Source: Agrostemma githago
Taxonomy: Eukaryota; Streptophyta; Magnoliopsida; Caryophyllales; Caryophyllaceae
Direction: 5' to 3'
DNA length: 64,000 nt
Assembly: GCA_958450325.1 (NCBI GenBank)
Contig: OY288259.1
Coordinates: 29,816,734 to 29,880,733 of the forward strand
The position numbers were made by a program, and so were the translations under genes. Shown piece by piece: positions 54,238 through 64,000 of the stretch; position 1 is the first letter of the stretch, and each line of letters starts with the position of its first letter. Below the pieces are notes generated by a model. That model had not been told where the DNA came from. It worked only from the letters and a program-made list of their open reading frames with translations, and ran no database searches.

Positions 54238-55345
54238 CACTAGTACAAAAAATAGATTTGGTTTGATGAAAAGGCTACGGTTGCATTTAATAACCGTAAC
54301 CAAAAAATTCTAAGAGAATAGGATTTATAAATGGCTATGGTTGTTTTAAAAAAACGTAACCAAATATAAAAGGTGTCGGTTAAGTTCCTGAGCCGTAGCC
54401 AAAAGTAATTATAAATGGCAACATTTGTAGTTTGGGGACCGTAATTAAATATTAAACGCTTCGGTTGGTTGGAAAACCGTAACCAAAAATGATTTATATG
54501 TTATTTTATTCTCTTAATAATTTTTCAACATCATACTCCAATAGTCCAATATATGCACCCACAACCCAATTAGTTCCTAATTAAACGGATCCACCACCAC
54601 TTAATCATCCATTCCTCTTCGTCTCCCTTAACCCTCCCCCAATTGACAAACCCGTCTTCTTCCCTTCAACCGCTAACCCACCTCAGATTCCTCCATCACA
54701 TCAGCTCCATTCTCTCACCACGGCGTCCCTACCTCCTCCTTCGTCAACCAATTCGACATCTCCCTCCACCATTGCATCCCCTTTACCACTGTCAAGATGC
54801 ATGATTCAATTCCTCACGGTTAAACTTAATACGTTTATGCCTAATTAAACGTACCCACGCACTACGAAGCCACCCAATTTAATCACTATGGTACGCCTCC
54901 CACTCGATTCATCCTCTTCGTTGGTTTGTTTCCCCCAATTCATAAGTCGTCTTTCCTTTGAATATGTATAATAATTTCGGTTTCTTATTTTTGCTTTTCA
55001 TCTGATTTTTTCTTTGTTTTCTTGAGTCCATAATCGGTGTTATAATCTGTCATTTGATTCGAATTTGTTGTGATGAATTGGACTCGCACCATAATTTTTG
55101 GTGTTATAATCTGCCAAATGAATTCCACCACAATATCACGGCGCATCACTCTGTAATTGGACTCGCACCATGATAGAGACCATTGTAGTCTAGTTGTTTT
55201 TATTCGGGTTTCATGCTTATAATCCCAGTTTGAGGGACTTAATTCTAATTGTCGGATTTCAATTGAACTTGTAGTTGTGATTTCTAGGCTCTGGACCGAA
55301 TTTAATATAGGAGACCAAGCATGTTGTATGAACTCATGATGCAAA
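54238..55345. mobile_element. CACTA element 1, left end
   Basis: Begins CACTAGTACAAAAA, typical of CACTA (En/Spm) ends, with short sub-terminal repeats GGCTACGGTTG / AACCGTAACC in both orientations to 54490. No transposase is visible. CACTA element 2 is inserted at 55346, and the right end of element 1 is not identified; it may be lost or lie in 60185-60459 or beyond the window. Confidence 0.7.
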
Positions 55346-58300
55346 CACTACTACAAAACATACAAAACATTACGGTTGAAAACCGTCCTTAAAGAAGATA
55401 GTAACCATCATATAGGTCACCGTGATCGTTGATAATCAATCACGGTTTAAAGCAAGTCAAACCTTCATTGTTGTTATTCTTGCAGAGCACGGTTAGGCTA
55501 CATGACCGTCATTGTTGTTATCCTCACAGCACGGTTGAGATACATGACCGTCATTGTTGTTATTCTTGGGAGAGGACGCTTCCTTCTAACAACCGTGATC
55601 TTTGTTAATCCTCTAAGAGATCACATTTCTATGATAAAACCCTGATCTTTGTTGACCTTCTAAAGCAGCTCCCCTTTTTTAAAAACCGTCATCTTTGTAA
55701 AAGAAAATATGTACCGTGCGTACCAAAAATTACGGTTGGTCTGTATGAGAAAACAGCTAAACCCCAACCTTGTTACATATTTTGTTTCCAATACATCCTT
55801 CAATCTAAAAGAACCCAACATTGCATTTCAACAAATAACGCTACTAAAGAAACTGCGATTCAATGAATTTTAATATATTACAAAAAGTAGGACCGATTCC
55901 ATCAACTACAATATATTTCAAAGAATAAGAATTCGACAAAAGAAACGTCATACACATGAACGTTGCAAGAACATCAATATTTACAAACAAAATACATATT
56001 CTTGCATAAACAAACCAAAATATATCGTAATAGCGACTTGTAATTGCATGGTCTTCGCAAATCAGTGAATGCTAACCAAGTCAATCCACTCCAAATGCCT
56101 GATGACTTCGTGTAGACATTGCGGATACGTTGTAGAATGACGTAAAACCAAGAATGAAAGCTTGTCATTACTAGCCATATACGGAGTAGTTTTTATAAGT
56201 TCCACTTGAAAGTACTAAATAAACATCACAAAACAACAAGTCAACCTGATTTAAAGTTTAAACACACAATTATTAATGCACCATATAAGTCAAATTAAAT
56301 CTCTAAAACATGAAATCAGAATAGAATTGGTACTATAAGCATATAGTCAGATAGAAATTCATCTAGGCTAACCTGAACTTCAGTAACACTTTTTACTGCT
56401 TGAATTGGAGTACATACTTAGCCCAAATATCACGTACCTCTTCAATTTGTTGAGCCGAATACGTCTTTGGGGATCCAATCATAAATTGATATATAACAAC
56501 GAAATTAAGCAACGAGAATAATATGTGTATGATATATAGAGTAAAAGTTAGAAAAGAAAGTATCTAACGAGAATAATATACGTATCTTGTGAGATACTTG
56601 TGGACAGAGTAACATATATAGGGTAACCATTGAAATAATGGAAATAAAGCACACCGGGAAAGAAAGAAACTTGCCTCATCTTCGGTTTCCTCCAGTAACC
56701 TGTTCGATTTTCAAAGACGGAGATATTAGAAGTTAAACATTATCTGAATTCCAGTCATGAATTATAGCGTAATTAATTAATTAAAGAAGGAAAAGAAAGA
56801 GGATAAAGAGGAGAAAAAGGGAGGGGGTAGAGTTTAATGCTGAAGAAGAAGATGAAGAAGATAGAATAGTGCACATCTCGAAATCAACCCACAAACAATA
56901 ATACTACTCCGTACTTGTTTAGTTAAAGTATTAAATTAAAATAAATTGAAAAGGGTAGTAGTAGTATTTGTTTAAATGCAGCCGGGGATTGAGATTGTGA
57001 ATGAAGAAGAAGATGATGATGATGATGGAGGAAGAGTATAATGGAAAATATACTTGCTTTTCTTTCTCTCTCTCTCTGTGTAATATGTGTAATATGTGTG
57101 TAATCTTGGTAATGATAATAATGATAGTTTCTTTGCTTTTCTATCGTTCTCGTTCTCTTGATGCTGCTTTTTGAATGCTCTCTTTTTCAAGTCGCTCATT
57201 GTTTTTCGAGATGTGCGCTATTCATTAATGAATTCGGTTTCCTCCTAAATCAGAACTCAATCACCGTAAATAAGAATACAACATACTGAAAGGATTTAAG
57301 TAAAATGGTTCACTATTATACTCATGTTGGTGAATCATGTCACTATCTATTTGCTTTGACTTGATATAATAGGTTGGTACACAAATATGGTGACTAGACA
57401 CATGACGTCATGGCCCGAATTGAAGCGTGCAAAAACCAAATACTTGATATAACAAATCTTAATACAGAATTCAAGCATTAAAAAAATAATGAGAACTTCC
57501 CACCTAGCAAATGTTGGTACTCCATCCATTCATTATTTTCCCCCCATTGGGGTAGAACAATTGATATAATAGGTTTCTTTTTTGTTAAATTAAATTTAAC
57601 ATATATATTTAAAATTTAAAACATAACTCTATACATCCTCCTATGGCGATACTCTTGAACACCTGGTAGATATCTCAAGCTCAGCTCCCACAAGGTTGCA
57701 CATCATATTCACTTGTTACAAGACGGACACACTTTGTCTGAAGAGGCCACAATAATATCATAAACCACGACTAAACCCGGCAAATAGAAACATAGACAGA
57801 GCCTCAAGTCGAGGTATAGTTTTGAACATAAAAGAAGACCTGAATGGCTCTGAAAAGGAGAACCAGGTAGGGTTTGGCACGATGCAAGTACACGAATCGC
57901 CACAAATGATTGAATGCAGTTGAGATAAGATCAATGGAGTTTATGCCGCATTTTCTCCAAAAGTATTTCTTCAATGTGATCTACAAATTTTATTAAGCTT
58001 TTTCGTGTATTGGAATCCGAAGAATTTGCCGCCTCCTGCATAACCACAAAATTTGATGGCCGAGTCCTATTATTCTGTCAACCATTTTGTTTGAGTTTGT
58101 TTCACAGAGATTGGGGGAATTCACCCATCAAAGAAAACGTTGCGACCACAAGTCAGGTCTCAGGTGGTCATAAACTAAATAGATACCCTGTAACATCCAA
58201 TAACAGTTACCATGTCATGTTAAATACTCCGTAGTACTTTATCGATCATAAAAATAAAACATAAAAGAGCTCTATTAACAGTAGATGCCTACAAAAAATA

Positions 58301-60184
58301 CCAGATCTGAACTGAAAAAGAAAATGATCACTAACTAGACTTATCGAGATATAGTGAGAGCCCTGAGAGGATCAAGCTAGAATATGACAATATGCACACT
58401 CAGAAGTTCGATGGCGAAGTATTGCACTCCCCCCATGCAACCAAAAGATTAATAATAAATCACTCTTTGTAAGATTAATAATTTTGCACTATTTCTAAAC
58501 CATATGCAGAAAGAAGGTTGAAATAATTCAAAACATACCTCTACACGTTTTATCTCCATAGTTCCATCCAACACCTCTATTAGCAATTCATGGTTCACTT
58601 CAGATGGTTTGGTAGATATCAACACGTCACCGCAATTCATGGTTCACTTCAGATTGACTTATAAACAAATGTCATTTCTAGTTAATTTTTCATGTTCATG
58701 ATTCACCACACTATTATACTCATGTTAATCATCCACCAAAGATCATCATAGATGTCATTTGCTTAACTGATACATGTCAAAATCTATTTGGACATACATA
58801 GACAGAGAGCGCATACATTGCATTAGAGTTTCATACTCACGGAGTAAGGAGCAAATATATGTACATTACAGTTTCATAGTTGCAGTTGCAGCAAGTACAC
58901 ATACTTACCAAAAAGCATCTAAATCACAAGATGTTCTAGACAGAATTAAATGAGTCACATACAATTAGGAGAAGTGAAAAACTAGAACAAACAAAGCATT
59001 GTTCTCACCATCTCAGCAGCTACTGAGTAAAAACTAAACCTGCATTTAAAATGTGAAGGATATGAAACAACAATTGGGGAAATTTACCAGCATTAGCAAG
59101 CTAAGAAACTGCATCTACACTGTCAAAACACTATTGATAAGAATTTTTGCTTCGAAAACATGAACTTATCTCACTGATTGATTTACCTCATTCATCCTAC
59201 AATGAAGATGAACACTTCAAAATCAAAGGCGGTTCACAAGTAAGAAGCAAATTAAAATACAAGAGACAAGTTAGAATCGAAAAACTAATTACTGTTCGAT
59301 TATATCTTCATCCTACAAAACAAAAATGATACTCTTAAATAGATATCTCCGTGACAAAAATAGGATGAATAGACATCTAATTAGAGAGATCCAATAAAAA
59401 TAATAATTGAAAGAAAGACATTATAACTATGTGATTCTCCATTAATCCGACGATATCTCTGTGGTAGTACGAATAGATATCTAAACAGATGATAAATTGA
59501 AAAAAAAATTAGGGTTTGAGACGATGGGTGGAGATATGATGAACGCTGAGTGGTTATCTTACTAGATGGTGACCACATACAGTTTGAAAGAGCGAGGTGT
59601 GAGGCCAGGTTGAGAGGAGATGAAGGGAATGTCGTCGACGAGTGAGCCAGAAGTATCGCCGTCGACGGAGAGGAGAGCGAGTCGTCCGTGTACAGCGGCG
59701 CACGCGGTGAGCAGGGCTGTTTACTTTAGTCCGCACGTCGGAGTGGGGCCCGCGCGGGATGGTGGCGCTTGGGTACCGGAGGCAAGCGCGGACGGAGGTA
59801 GAAGATGATGGAGGAGGTGAAGTGAAATGAGAGAGTTTGATAATAAGACTGAATGAATGAAATTCAACTAAGTATATTAATTAGGGAAGGTTAGAGTAGG
59901 GTGAAATAAAATATTATTATTTTCATTTATGTCGCTTTAAAGAATCAAACGACCTCTTTGTCTATCATAGAGGTCGCTTCTCCTTCCAAACCGGTTTCTT
60001 AAGTAATAAAGGTCGTTTTGTTTGACCAACCGTCCTCTTTGTTGTACCTAAGATCTCACTTTTCCACCAAAACCGTCATAATTGATAAAAAAATTTCCCG
60101 CCAAATACCAAATGTACCTAGAGCATGGTTCCATGTGTGACCGTCATCTTATAAACGTCATGGTAAGCTATAATTGTAGTAGTG
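55346..60184. mobile_element. CACTA element 2, complete, non-autonomous, with gene-like exons
   Basis: Ends are CACTACTACAA at 55346 and its complement TTGTAGTAGTG at 60184, flanked by AAA on both sides (55343-55345, 60185-60187), the 3-base duplication of CACTA elements. Sub-terminal repeats of ACCGT(C/G)AT(C/T)-type words occur in the first and last 350 bases. No TNPA/TNPD transposase domain is recognisable in 4.8 kb. Gene-like segments on the minus strand include 59562-59720 (VHGRLALLSVDGDTSGSLVD), 58539-58640 ending at a GT donor, 56972-57199 and a frame at 56400-56500 (SPKTYSAQQIEEVRDIWAKY). Confidence 0.82.
59562..59720 (-). pseudogene. Captured gene-like exon in CACTA 2, unidentified
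   Basis: A GC-rich 52-codon open frame in an otherwise A/T-rich element. It reads ALLTACAAVHGRLALLSV, then GSLVDDIPFISSQPGLTPRS, then a stop at 59562-59564. The GC jump and low-complexity-free sequence are what a captured coding exon looks like. I do not recognise the parent gene. Confidence 0.4.
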
Positions 60185-60459
60185 AAAGTTTCTATATCAG
60201 ATACTAAATGCAATACAGAAGGTACTATGGTGCGAGTACAAGCCGCGTACTACTAAATTCAACATTGTTTGATGAAGTAGAGCAGCAGGTCTTATTCAAG
60301 TATAATTTAGATATAAAAGTTTTACCTATTGTATATTAATTTGTCAATTGGAATTGTAAAATTCCAATTCATGGAACCTAGGTACTAACGAATTTGCAAC
60401 GATGAACCCTAGTGGAATTGAGGGGCGATTGTCCTGAGTTTTCTCTAGTGGATTTGATC
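60185..60459 (+). other. CACTA 1 remainder and/or L1 5' untranslated region
   Basis: No ORF before the ATG at 60460. The boundary between the DNA flanking CACTA 2 and the 5' end of the LINE cannot be set because the LINE's 3' end and target duplication are outside the window. Confidence 0.4.
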
Positions 60460-61680
60460 ATGGCTAGGAATTCAGCTAGCAAAACGAAAACCAAACCCTC
60501 TAGTTCCATTAAAAGAAAGCAAACAAGCAAACTACAGGAATTGAAAGACAGATACAACGATGGGCAACGAAAAAATGGCAATATAAACAGACCGGAGGAG
60601 GATGATATTCAGCGTACGAAATCTATTCGTAAGATTACGGGCATACCGGGCCTTGATTTTGATGATGATGATCTGTTGGAGGATAATATATGGATAACGC
60701 ACAGGAGTAAGAAAAAATCTACCGCCGTTATTCAAGGAGAACCCCTAAATAAGATAGTCACTAATGAAGGGAATAAGGTGGATCATGAACTGCCCGAACT
60801 CCTACAATTCACTGAGGAGGATGTTCAGGAAGAACTCAAATACTGGAAAAATGCAATAGTATGTCACGTCCTTGGAGCCAACCCACCATGGGATGTTATC
60901 CAAGGATTCGTTAACAGAATCTGGGGTAAGTTGGGTATTGGTAACATTTCTTTTTACCCAAATGGCATTTTCCTGGTGCGATTCAATAAGAATGAAGACA
61001 AGGAGTCAATTTTGCAAACAAACTATCATATGTTCGATAATAAACCTCTGATTATAAGACCATGGACTCCTGATAAGAATCTCACGAAAATGGATGTTAC
61101 TAAGGTCCCTACATGGATAAGATTGCATGATCTCCCCTTAAAGTACTGGGGGTCATGTCTACCAAAGGTGACAAGTCTGGTGGGGAAGTACATCAGAGTT
61201 GATCAGTTCACGGGTGAGAGGAAAAGACTGGGATTTGCGAGAGTCCTGGTCGAACTTACGGTGGGACAAAAACTCCACGATAGAATCACATTTAAGGATG
61301 AAAAAGGAGAAGTCGAAGACATAAAAATCGAATATGCATGGAGACCTATTGTTTGCAACCATTGCAAGGGTATGGGGCATGAGACAGCACAATGCAGTAA
61401 GGCCAAAATCCCCATAACAAAGCCTGTAATACAACAAAAGATACGGAGACTAATCCAGAAACAGAAGGCAATAAATAAGGGGACTAATGAAACAGACCCA
61501 AGGTCGTATGCGCACATAGTAACCAACCCAAATACGATATCGAATGAGACGTCCCTGCAAACAGAGACTATGAACCAGAGGAGTAGCCCAAAATCACCAA
61601 CTGTAATTCAACCAAACCAGTTGATTACAGTCCATGATGTTGATGAGGAGCTCTCACCTAACCAAAATCAGAATCCATGA
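60460..61680 (+). CDS. L1 LINE ORF1: DUF4283 and CCHC zinc knuckle
   Basis: I start at the ATG at 60460 (MARNSASKTK) in good context; the frame is open from 60412. Residues about 105-260 form a DUF4283-like RNA-binding domain (YWKNAIVCHVLGANPPWDVI, then RPWTPDKNLTKMDVTKVPTW). Residues about 300-330 hold the plant CCHC knuckle CNHCKGMGHETAQC. A polar Gln/Asn/Thr-rich tail follows. ORF1 proteins bind LINE RNA and form the ribonucleoprotein used for target-primed reverse transcription. It is intact for 406 codons and overlaps ORF2 by 47 bases. Confidence 0.88.
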   Translation: MARNSASKTKTKPSSSIKRKQTSKLQELKDRYNDGQRKNGNINRPEEDDIQRTKSIRKITGIPGLDFDDDDLLEDNIWITHRSKKKSTAVIQGEPLNKIVTNEGNKVDHELPELLQFTEEDVQEELKYWKNAIVCHVLGANPPWDVIQGFVNRIWGKLGIGNISFYPNGIFLVRFNKNEDKESILQTNYHMFDNKPLIIRPWTPDKNLTKMDVTKVPTWIRLHDLPLKYWGSCLPKVTSLVGKYIRVDQFTGERKRLGFARVLVELTVGQKLHDRITFKDEKGEVEDIKIEYAWRPIVCNHCKGMGHETAQCSKAKIPITKPVIQQKIRRLIQKQKAINKGTNETDPRSYAHIVTNPNTISNETSLQTETMNQRSSPKSPTVIQPNQLITVHDVDEELSPNQNQNP

Positions 61681-64000
61681 GTTACAAAATTGCTTTTGGA
61701 ACATGAGAGGTATGAATAATGTTAATAAACAGAAAGCAATAAGTTGTTTCTTGCACAATAAAGATATTAGTTTATGTGGTCTTTTGGAAACAAAAATAAA
61801 AGGAAATAACAAAAGTAGCATTATGAAGACTATGTGTGAGGGGTGGTGCGTAGCGACTAACTGTCACCAGCATAAAGGGGGACGGGTTTGGTTGATGTGG
61901 AAGCCCGGTCATTTTGATGTATGGATTATCCAAACACACGCGCAATTCATTCATGCCAGAGTGACTGATCGAGGCAACAATAACAGTTTCTATGTAACGT
62001 TTATTTATGCACATAATGAAGGGAAAGATTGAAAGGAATTATGGAATCAGCTAAGGGACATTGCCGGCCTTATTCAGGGGCCATGGGCATGGGCTGGAGA
62101 CATGAATACGGTTTGTCATCCCGATGAAAGACTAGGTGGGAACACTAAGACTGAGGATATGGATGACTTTCTTGCCTGTATCAACGATTGTGACATGTCT
62201 GATATTGCTGCGACGGGCTCGTTTTTCACCTGGAATAATAAAAGAGAGTCGGCCAGCAGAATATACAGTAGAATCGATAGATTCATGATCAATCAGGAAT
62301 GGTCAAATAAACTCCCAGATATGCAAGCCCATTTCTTTCCCGAAGGGCTCTTTGATCATAATCCTTGTGTTATTTCCAACATGAATGATGCTCCGAGGGC
62401 TAAAGCTAGCTTCAAATTTTTCGATATGTGGATTGAATATCCTGACTACCTAACTACAGTCCAGCAATTTTGGAAGGATGAGTTTACTGGCACCCATATG
62501 TTCATCCTTATCAAAAAGCTTAAAAAGCTTAAGCATGGTCTTAGATTGATTAACAAAACAGCGTACTCGAATATTGAGCTCAGAACAACTAAAGCAAGAC
62601 ATGAGTTGGACCAAATTCAACTTCAAATTCAGCAGGATTACACTAATGCCGAGCTCATAGCCATGGAACAGGAGGCTGCGGATATATTTATGGACCTGAT
62701 CAAGGCTCAGTCAATTTTCCTGAATCAAAAGGCCAAAACTAACTGGATTCATGACGGTGACAGGAATACCAATCTTTTCCATAGGGTAATCAAGCAGCGA
62801 GTATCTCATAACAAGGTCTTGCAAGTAAATGATAAGGAAGGGCAAACGCAGAAGTCTCCCCATGGAATTCAAAACGCATTCTTGAATTACTATGAGGATC
62901 TTCTGGGTAGCAGCAAGGAGACGGAGCGGGTAAGAAAGGAAGTGATTCAACTTGGCCCATCATGTAACGAGGATCAAAATAGGACGCTGAACAAAATGAT
63001 TACGGATGAAGAGATCAAAAGCATCGTCTTTTCTATTCCAAATGACAAAGCCCCGGGCCCTGATGGATATACAAGTGGATTCTTCAAATCTGCGTGGAAT
63101 ATTGTAGGGAAGGATGTCTGTCTTGCAGTTCATGACTTCTTTCGAACTGGCAGACTCCTACAACAAGTAAATGCTACCAATATCACTTTAATCCCTAAAA
63201 CTGCTAGACCGGAATCGGTTAACCAATTCCGTCCCATTGCTTGCTGTAATATCACCTACAAAATCATATCTAAACTCCTTTGCAAGAGGTTGGCTCCGGT
63301 CCTCCCTCATTTGGTGCAGGAAAATCAGGGAGCTTTTGTGAAAGACAGATCTGTACTCGAGAACATTCTTATCTGTCAAGACATCATTCAACACTACAAC
63401 AGGAACTCAGCCACCCCGCGTTGCCTCATAAAAATCGACCTCCAAAAAGCTTATGACTCAGTGGAATGGGGTTTTATTGATGATATGCTGCAACACCTAA
63501 AATTCCCTGATCATTTTAGAAACCTTCTGATGGCGTGCATTACTTCCCCTCAGTACACTCTTAACCTTAATGGTACAACTTTTGGGTACTTCAAAGGTAA
63601 AAGAGGACTCCGACAGGGTGATCCCATCTCGCCCTTGGTATTCACTCTTTGTATGGAATACCTGAGTAGATTAATTAGGTATGCTACGACTAAATGGTCA
63701 TTCAAGTACCATCCTAAATGCCGGCAGATTAAATTGACCCATCTTATTTTTGCCGAGGATCTTATGCTATTCTGTAAAGGTGAGGTCCACTCTATTATGT
63801 TGCTAATTAGGGCTCTGTCTTCGTTCTCTAAAGCCTCTGGTTTGACTGTTAATTCCTCGAAATCGGCCATCTTCTTTAGAGGTATGAAAAAAGAAACCAA
63901 AGAGGACATACAGCAGGCTACGGGATTTGTCGAAGGTGAATTACCATTCACCTATCTTGGTCTTCCTATAAAAACTAGAAAGCCTAACAATAAGGAATGC
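61634..64000 (+). pseudogene. L1 LINE ORF2: endonuclease and reverse transcriptase, one stop, runs off the window
   Basis: One frame stays open from 61634 to the window end except for a TGA at 62030-62032. It encodes an APE-type endonuclease (FWNMRGMNN at the start, GDMN at about 62099, SRIDRFMI, then FDHNPCV with the DH pair) and an L1-type reverse transcriptase: KAPGPDGYTSGFFK, NQFRPIACCN, IDLQKAYDSVEW (motif A), LRQGDPISPLVFTL (motif B), and FAEDLMLF (63749-63769) where FADD is expected. The catalytic pair is therefore Glu-Asp. The C-terminal RNase H/zinc region lies outside. Probably recently inactivated. Confidence 0.88.

Overview
This is a gene-poor, repeat-dense stretch of plant nuclear DNA, almost certainly from a eudicot. 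The evidence is a pile of nested plant-type transposons: Ty3/gypsy of the Tat and Athila lineages, Ty1/copia, L1-type LINEs, CACTA, hAT and Mutator-like elements. The only recognisable host-gene material is an intron-bearing, broken fragment of the V-ATPase A-subunit gene (34197-34864). Retand-like Tat elements with an antisense extra ORF would fit Caryophyllales, but that is a weak inference. I see no intact host gene, rRNA gene or CRISPR array.

Left part (1-16449). A decayed Athila gag-protease (3-2020) leads into non-coding DNA. Then come the 3' end of a plus-strand Tat element, with an antisense ORF remnant (3056-3697) and its 3' LTR (4291-6905). The LTR abuts an L1 LINE fragment (6906-7169), then a long-LTR fragment (7170-8822) hit by a Mutator-like MITE (7301-7774). 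A pol-less copia element (8855-14715, TSD TTATT) sits in a TTA microsatellite and contains a second, inverted, pol-less copia element (10292-13459, TSD ACTCA). Next are two 3' ends of a non-LTR-type reverse transcriptase whose C-terminus resembles a restriction-like endonuclease.

Middle (16450-45100). A structurally complete minus-strand Tat element (16450-30898, TSD ACGCC) splits the reverse-transcriptase gene, which resumes at 30899-31627. It has both LTRs, PBS, gag-PR, a pol with two RNase H domains and integrase, an antisense ORF and a PPT, but pol is disabled by several stops and frameshifts. After microsatellites and unassigned DNA come the V-ATPase fragment and a second minus-strand Tat element (35549-45100). 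That one has lost all of pol, keeps gag, carries tandem repeats in both untranslated regions and has a truncated 3' LTR.

Right part (45101-64000). An Athila element is interrupted by a solo long LTR (45198-49698, TSD GAATG), which holds a hAT element (46028-46855, TSD TCTACTGC). The Athila 3' end runs into an LTR (50574-52512) that is followed directly by a PBS and a second gag, so that LTR joins two element bodies. The gag is broken by a CACTA end (54238), itself split by a complete CACTA-like element (55346-60184, TSD AAA). The window ends in a nearly intact L1 LINE (ORF1 60460-61680, ORF2 61634 onwards).

The signals most worth a second look are a heat-shock-element-like array in the copia LTRs, arrays of short dyad motifs just upstream of the TATA boxes in both Tat and Athila LTRs, and a conserved two-helix RNA motif with compensatory changes shared by the two Tat elements.
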